A DNA stretch of 64,000 nucleotides from Marthasterias glacialis (lineage: Eukaryota; Echinodermata; Asteroidea; Forcipulatida; Asteriidae): assembly GCA_911728455.2 (NCBI GenBank), contig OU452230.1, positions 9,424,377-9,488,376 on the forward strand, read 5' to 3'. This document shows positions 51,511-64,000 of the stretch, in pieces. The position numbers and the translations under genes are program-made. Position 1 is the first letter of the stretch; every line of letters starts with the position of its first letter. The notes under the pieces were generated by a model. It was not told where the DNA came from. It worked only from the letters and a program-made list of their open reading frames with translations, and ran no database searches.

Positions 51511-52104
51511 ATGTCTTTGCCAGACAGTATTTTAAAGTCGAATCGCATTTTAGCCCAGACTATTGCCAGTGCATTTGCAGACCTTGTTGATAATGATGTA
51601 TGCTCTGTTGATAAACAAGAGTTGACTTGTAACATCCAAAGTATTTTTAATTGCCAGTACGAAACCCTTTTCAAGTTCTTTGAAAAAGACAAAGGTGGTA
51701 ATCATGCAATTTCATATGGTAGCAATAAAGTTCCCACTTGTACTACATTATGTATGGAAGATTTTAACAGTGAAGTAGCTGATTCATTAGTGGTTGATCC
51801 TGTTTCGGTGGAGACAGCAGTTTTTCTTGAGGTGGATATGACAGAAGGGATTTATATTAATTCTGTTGATGCTTTTAATAATTCTGTCAACGTTGTGGGT
51901 AGTGTACCTGTTTTTCCTCAAGACAGTTCTAGTGAAATTGTAAGCCACTCACTGAGTTTGTCCAATGGTAAGGCAAGGACAAAAGTAGGGAACAATACAC
52001 CATCAATGGATTGTTATTCTTCAGAGACATGGCAAGTTGTAGAGACAACCGCGAGATCAGTGCTCCTCGCTCATAATTGTGGGGCCAGTGGCCAAATGCC
52101 ATAA
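51511..52104 (+). CDS. Unrecognised 197-aa ORF inside the LTR element
   Basis: The only substantial ORF of the element, beginning MSLPDSILKSNRI, with a good start context (ACC before ATG). A TATATAAG lies at 51455-51462, 49 bases before it. The N-terminal 60 residues look foldable (SNRILAQTIASAFADL, a probable helix; then LTCNIQSIFNCQYETLFKFF), while the rest is Ser/Val/Asn-rich. I recognise no gag, zinc knuckle (CCHC), protease or reverse transcriptase motif. It could be a gag remnant, a captured host sequence or chance; base composition does not decide this by eye. Confidence 0.4.
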   Translation: MSLPDSILKSNRILAQTIASAFADLVDNDVCSVDKQELTCNIQSIFNCQYETLFKFFEKDKGGNHAISYGSNKVPTCTTLCMEDFNSEVADSLVVDPVSVETAVFLEVDMTEGIYINSVDAFNNSVNVVGSVPVFPQDSSSEIVSHSLSLSNGKARTKVGNNTPSMDCYSSETWQVVETTARSVLLAHNCGASGQMP

Positions 52105-53506
52105 CTTAACTTACTCATTTTATATCATGTGATAAGCAAAGGCATGAACATTGCTTTGTGCTAGGTTAATTTAACCTTGTTGTGTTTTGATAGTTAAGTA
52201 ACTATTCATTTTTGTCTGTGTATAAAGAACGAGAGGCTGTCTGTTCACTTATAGGTGACAGAATGAGGCGTGTGCTACCTCTTGGTATTGTTTAGGCCTA
52301 ATTTAATCCATTTACACCATGCTATATTATTTTAAGTCCTCCATTTGACATGCATTTTTGAAAAGTGTATGATTATATGCATGTGTCTTGTATTTTGAAA
52401 TTAAGATACATGTATGTCAAAGTAGATGTCTGTGTTTCTATTCATAGATTATTTCTGCGTGCTTTTAGAATTGTTGGAGAAAAGTTCTGACATGTTTTAT
52501 GTATCAATCACTGTATTTTATATGGTTTGGGAGTTATTTTGTATTTAGCATTTCTAACCCAAAAGACTTTCTGTGACGGGTTGTAATAAGTCAGCATTTT
52601 CGTAGTTGGTTAGCCAGCTGAATTTTGTGTCTACTATTTGATGGGGAGTTTTCAAATAATCCCTCAGTGAGATTTCATCTGTATGACATTTAGTATTAAG
52701 AAATGTGTATTTTGTGTGGCTTCCAAATTCCTAATGTTGTAATCCTAAGTACTATTAGTGACGTGTATTGCTCCTGAAAGTGTAGTTGTTATATTTTTGA
52801 AATTGTCAAGATTTGTTCCTGTTTATGGATATATTGTTGCAGTTGGTATGTGATCGGGCTCTGTGTTCTCATATAGTGTGTGAGACAGTTGTGCTTGACA
52901 ATTCTGCCATTTAGTCTACCTTTGGATGCATTGTTTGAAGAGATTGATAAGTGGTTTCTAGATTTCTAAACATTGACAGCCATGTCATTCTCCAACTCTA
53001 ATCTTTGACCTGATTGGAACTTGGTTTTATTTTACTAAGTGTACTGCTTATTTAGATCTAAGACTTGTTCATGTGTTTAATGGTGTAGTGTATAGGCTAA
53101 TGATATTCTATTTTTAGGGACAAGCGTTTCCCATGATCTGTAGCTAGCCGCACTCTGCCTGACCTTTGTGGTTTGCCTATTTCTATTGTTATGTTATCCA
53201 TTGTATCAGATTGTGGTATGTAATGGATGTGATTGGTTGGTGTGGGAGTGAGCCAAGAGTTATTTGGTCTCATCTACATTAGGTAGTTCTCTATAATGTA
53301 TGGTACCTATGTCGCTTATTGGTTTAGAATTAAGGGCATGTATGATAGTGTCATTGGGAAAAAAGTTTCGACTGTTCAGTCATTCCTGTATGGTCATACT
53401 GTATTTATTTTATTGTGATCTGCATTAATCTATGTCATTATTATCTACAGCTACTTATTTTATACTATTTGACCTCTCGGGTCGCGAGGTCTCAAAGTAG
53501 GGAACC

Positions 53507-54388
53507 TGTAGGGGAACGCAAGTGCGCCCTCAATCTTTCTTTTGAAACTAACCCTAAAACTTGATTATGGACCTTTATACTTGTTGCTAAAGGACGGAGC
53601 GCAACGTGTCCATCCATTGAAAATAGGTCTTTAGTTTAGTAGTTCTTTAATTGTTATTCAAGTTTATTACAACTATTGATGAATGGTATTAGTAATCTAC
53701 ACTTCATGTTGGTTATCACATTACATTTATCATACAAGATATGAAGCCAAGGAAGTGATTATTTCCAAATTACCTTTGCATTGCCTGGATTGGCATTAGG
53801 TATATTTATTGGCGTAGTAATTTTGGAAGAGGTTGTGCGGCACCTCATATCTTTCTCTTTTGCTGGAGGCTGTATGAGACACACATACATGTTATAGTTT
53901 GTCTCTATTTTTCTCCATTTTGTGCCTGAGCATGGCTCAGGGAAGTGATTTTATGCCCTGGATGTAAGAGAGTATTTGTCAGAGAACCCCCAGTGAGTAT
54001 TTCTGAGCTTTGTATTTATATCATATTGGAGAAAATGATTCATTTGTGTTGTGAAAATAGCCGGTGTAGTCGCTCACGTGTGTGTGATGTTTATGATGTC
54101 TTCATATACCAATGTACATGTACTTATTATTGCTTGTATGTATACTTTTCCAGGTAATGGGGGTTCTTCCAGGTTCTTGATCTTTTGGGTTCTTCTCTGT
54201 GTTCATCTTGGTATTTAGTTGACTGCTAGTTACACCTAGTGTTTTCTTGATGGGCCCAGAGCTAATGAAGATTAAATTAATTGAGTGCACCCTATAGAGT
54301 ATTGCCATCCTGTGTATTAATTGCCTATCTAAGTCCAAGTGCTCGTCCTTTTTAATTAGAGGACCGGCCTCCTTCTCGGGTCGTTACA
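53507..54388 (+). repeat. 3' LTR of the 4.8-kb element
   Basis: 882 bp, same ends as the 5' LTR. It is preceded by a short purine-rich stretch, AAAGTAGGGAACC, which may act as the polypurine tract, though it is weak for that role. Confidence 0.93.
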
Positions 54389-55291
54389 TTTAATATTAAG
54401 CATTTAAGCATTGGTTACTATGGAAATCCTATTTAGTGTGGTGCACCCTTGTGTTCTCATGTCACTTCTTTGGCGCCCTCTTTTGGTTTGTCGAGTAAAC
54501 GGCGAAAAACAGATATTGGCCGACAAACTTTTGGTAAAGAAATAACCATATTTTTTTGTATAAAAAAATTAAAAAATAATAAGTGAAAACTATAAAGAAA
54601 AATTAAACAAACTTGCTTTAAGGCAACAGCATTCACGATTTGAGCAACGTTTGAGATTGCTTATTATTTAATCAACGGCGATAAGTTTCCACTGAAAGCA
54701 CATCAGCGTCCATCCCAAAGAGAAATATTTCCGTCTCAGATACGTTCAACGAAGTGGAAACAGCACTCTTAAAGATTCCGGAAATCGTCCTTGATTATTG
54801 TTGATTGCCTAGGGGGCCTATATTAACGTGCAAAATATCTGACAAAACCTTACTCGGTTTCATTAGTTTCTCTCAAACACGACTTCCTCTATTTCACAGA
54901 TTGGTTGAATGACGTGTTTATTGAATCACTCGAGGGTGGGGTTTTCATACCATCAAATGTAAAACTGTTTTTGCCGTAATGTTCTTTTTGTCACTTCGTG
55001 AAAACTTGGTTGTTTCAGAGTCCAACGTGTGTTTATGAGTAACTGTTAAGAAAGCGAGAAAACCTACAAACTTCAAAGAAGAAGTCAACAGAAAGCACGT
55101 CGATAAACTACAAACCGAAACCTGTGTTCTAGGTCAGACCGTCAGACATACCGAGCTTGCCAAGTGCACAAGTTCTATTCCGTCACGTATAGAAGTTTAT
55201 TGTGGTGACCTTTAGTTTACAAAAGCAATTCATAAGCAAATAAAATATATTTCTGGGGAGTGTTTGCCAATAGAATGTGAAATAACCCGAG
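54389..55291. other. Upstream flank of esterase copy 3
   Basis: It aligns with the upstream flanks of copies 1 and 2: the right half of the MITE, the GCGCCCTCTTTTGGTTTGTC block near 54474, an AGATTGGTTGAATGACG block near 54898 and the promoter block. No separate gene. Confidence 0.5.
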
Positions 55292-55299
55292 TATAAAGG
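55292..55299 (+). promoter_or_regulatory. TATA-like box of esterase copy 3
   Basis: TATAAAGG, 150 bases upstream of the ATG, in the block shared by all three copies. It is the best match to a TATA box among them. Confidence 0.4.
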
Positions 55300-55441
55300 T
55301 TTGATCGGCAACAACACATTCATGTTTGGATTGATTCCACTCGACAGCTGCTCGCTAGATCCATTTTTCTCATACGAAAACGTCATTTCGACCGGCAGTG
55401 AGAAGACCAGTTGTGTTGGGTCTAGTAACAGTTGATCAATA

Positions 55442-64000
<8,559 letters not shown>

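Larger units (their letters stand above)
49608..54388 (+). mobile_element. Non-autonomous LTR retrotransposon, 4.8 kb
   Basis: Two direct LTRs of 882 bp each (49608-50489 and 53507-54388) begin TGTAGGGGAACGC and end GGGTCGTTACA. By eye they differ at one base (G/A at about 50363 and 54264). The element is flanked by TTTA at 49604-49607 and 54389-54392 and sits inside a MITE. The internal 3.0 kb has no gag, protease, reverse transcriptase, RNase H or integrase that I can recognise; its only sizeable ORF is 51511-52104. Near-identical LTRs imply very recent insertion, presumably with enzymes from an autonomous relative. Confidence 0.93.
49211..54448 (+). mobile_element. GGGTGCAC-ended MITE, unit 3 copy, split by LTR element
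   Basis: The left end GGGTGCACTAGACTAAATTC is at 49211 and the right end CCTATTTAGTGTGGTGCACC closes at 54448. The two halves align with the unit 2 copy once the LTR element at 49608-54388 and one TTTA are removed. Orientation agrees with unit 2. Confidence 0.7.

Overview
This is a eukaryotic window: spliced genes with GT-AG introns, long AT-rich introns, tRNA-derived SINEs, many short inverted-repeat transposons and kilobase-scale microsatellites. The protein evidence (an ARID3/dead ringer transcription factor and secreted cholinesterase-like esterases) and the kinds of repeats suggest a marine invertebrate deuterostome, most likely an echinoderm. That placement is inference; nothing in the window fixes the species.

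Left part, about 1-26 kb, minus strand: the 5' portion of an ARID3/dead ringer homolog. Coding exon 1 is 25572-25649, exon 2 is 20374-21054 and exon 3 is 9570-9642. All three join in phase with consensus splice sites. Exon 3 carries the start of the ARID DNA-binding domain; the remaining ARID exons must lie beyond position 1. The introns of about 4.5, 10.7 and more than 9.5 kb hold SINEs, several MITEs, a 252-bp near-perfect hairpin, a 116-bp minisatellite and a long TTG array. From 26.1 to 28.3 kb I see only intergenic DNA.

Right part, about 28.3-64 kb, plus strand: three tandem segmental units, each carrying one complete eight-exon gene for a secreted type-B carboxylesterase/cholinesterase-like protein. 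The coding spans are 32447-38725, 41557-47054 and 55442-62148, encoding 596, 596 and 595 residues. Exon lengths are the same in all three copies except for one codon in exon 2 of copy 3. Copies 1 and 2 keep the Ser-Glu-His triad. Copy 3 is open throughout but has Asp in place of the nucleophilic Ser, a Cys for a conserved Arg and a GC donor in its last intron, so it may be a pseudoenzyme.

Because the units align, many mobile-element insertions can be read against empty sites in the sister units. These include a TTAA-flanked MITE and a SINE in copy 2 intron 6, an AT-flanked MITE downstream of copy 1, a motif-rich element in copy 1 intron 1, and a foldback-like element with 21-22-bp repeat arms that encloses an old LTR fragment in copy 3 intron 2. 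A very young 4.8-kb non-autonomous LTR retrotransposon with one unrecognised 197-codon ORF interrupts a MITE upstream of copy 3. Two long simple arrays, a TTTGCCTS octamer array at 47.6-48.9 kb and a TCTG tetramer array at 62.4-63.5 kb, lie 3' of copies 2 and 3. The esterase copies probably overlap in role; the transcription factor is unrelated and lies divergently next to them.
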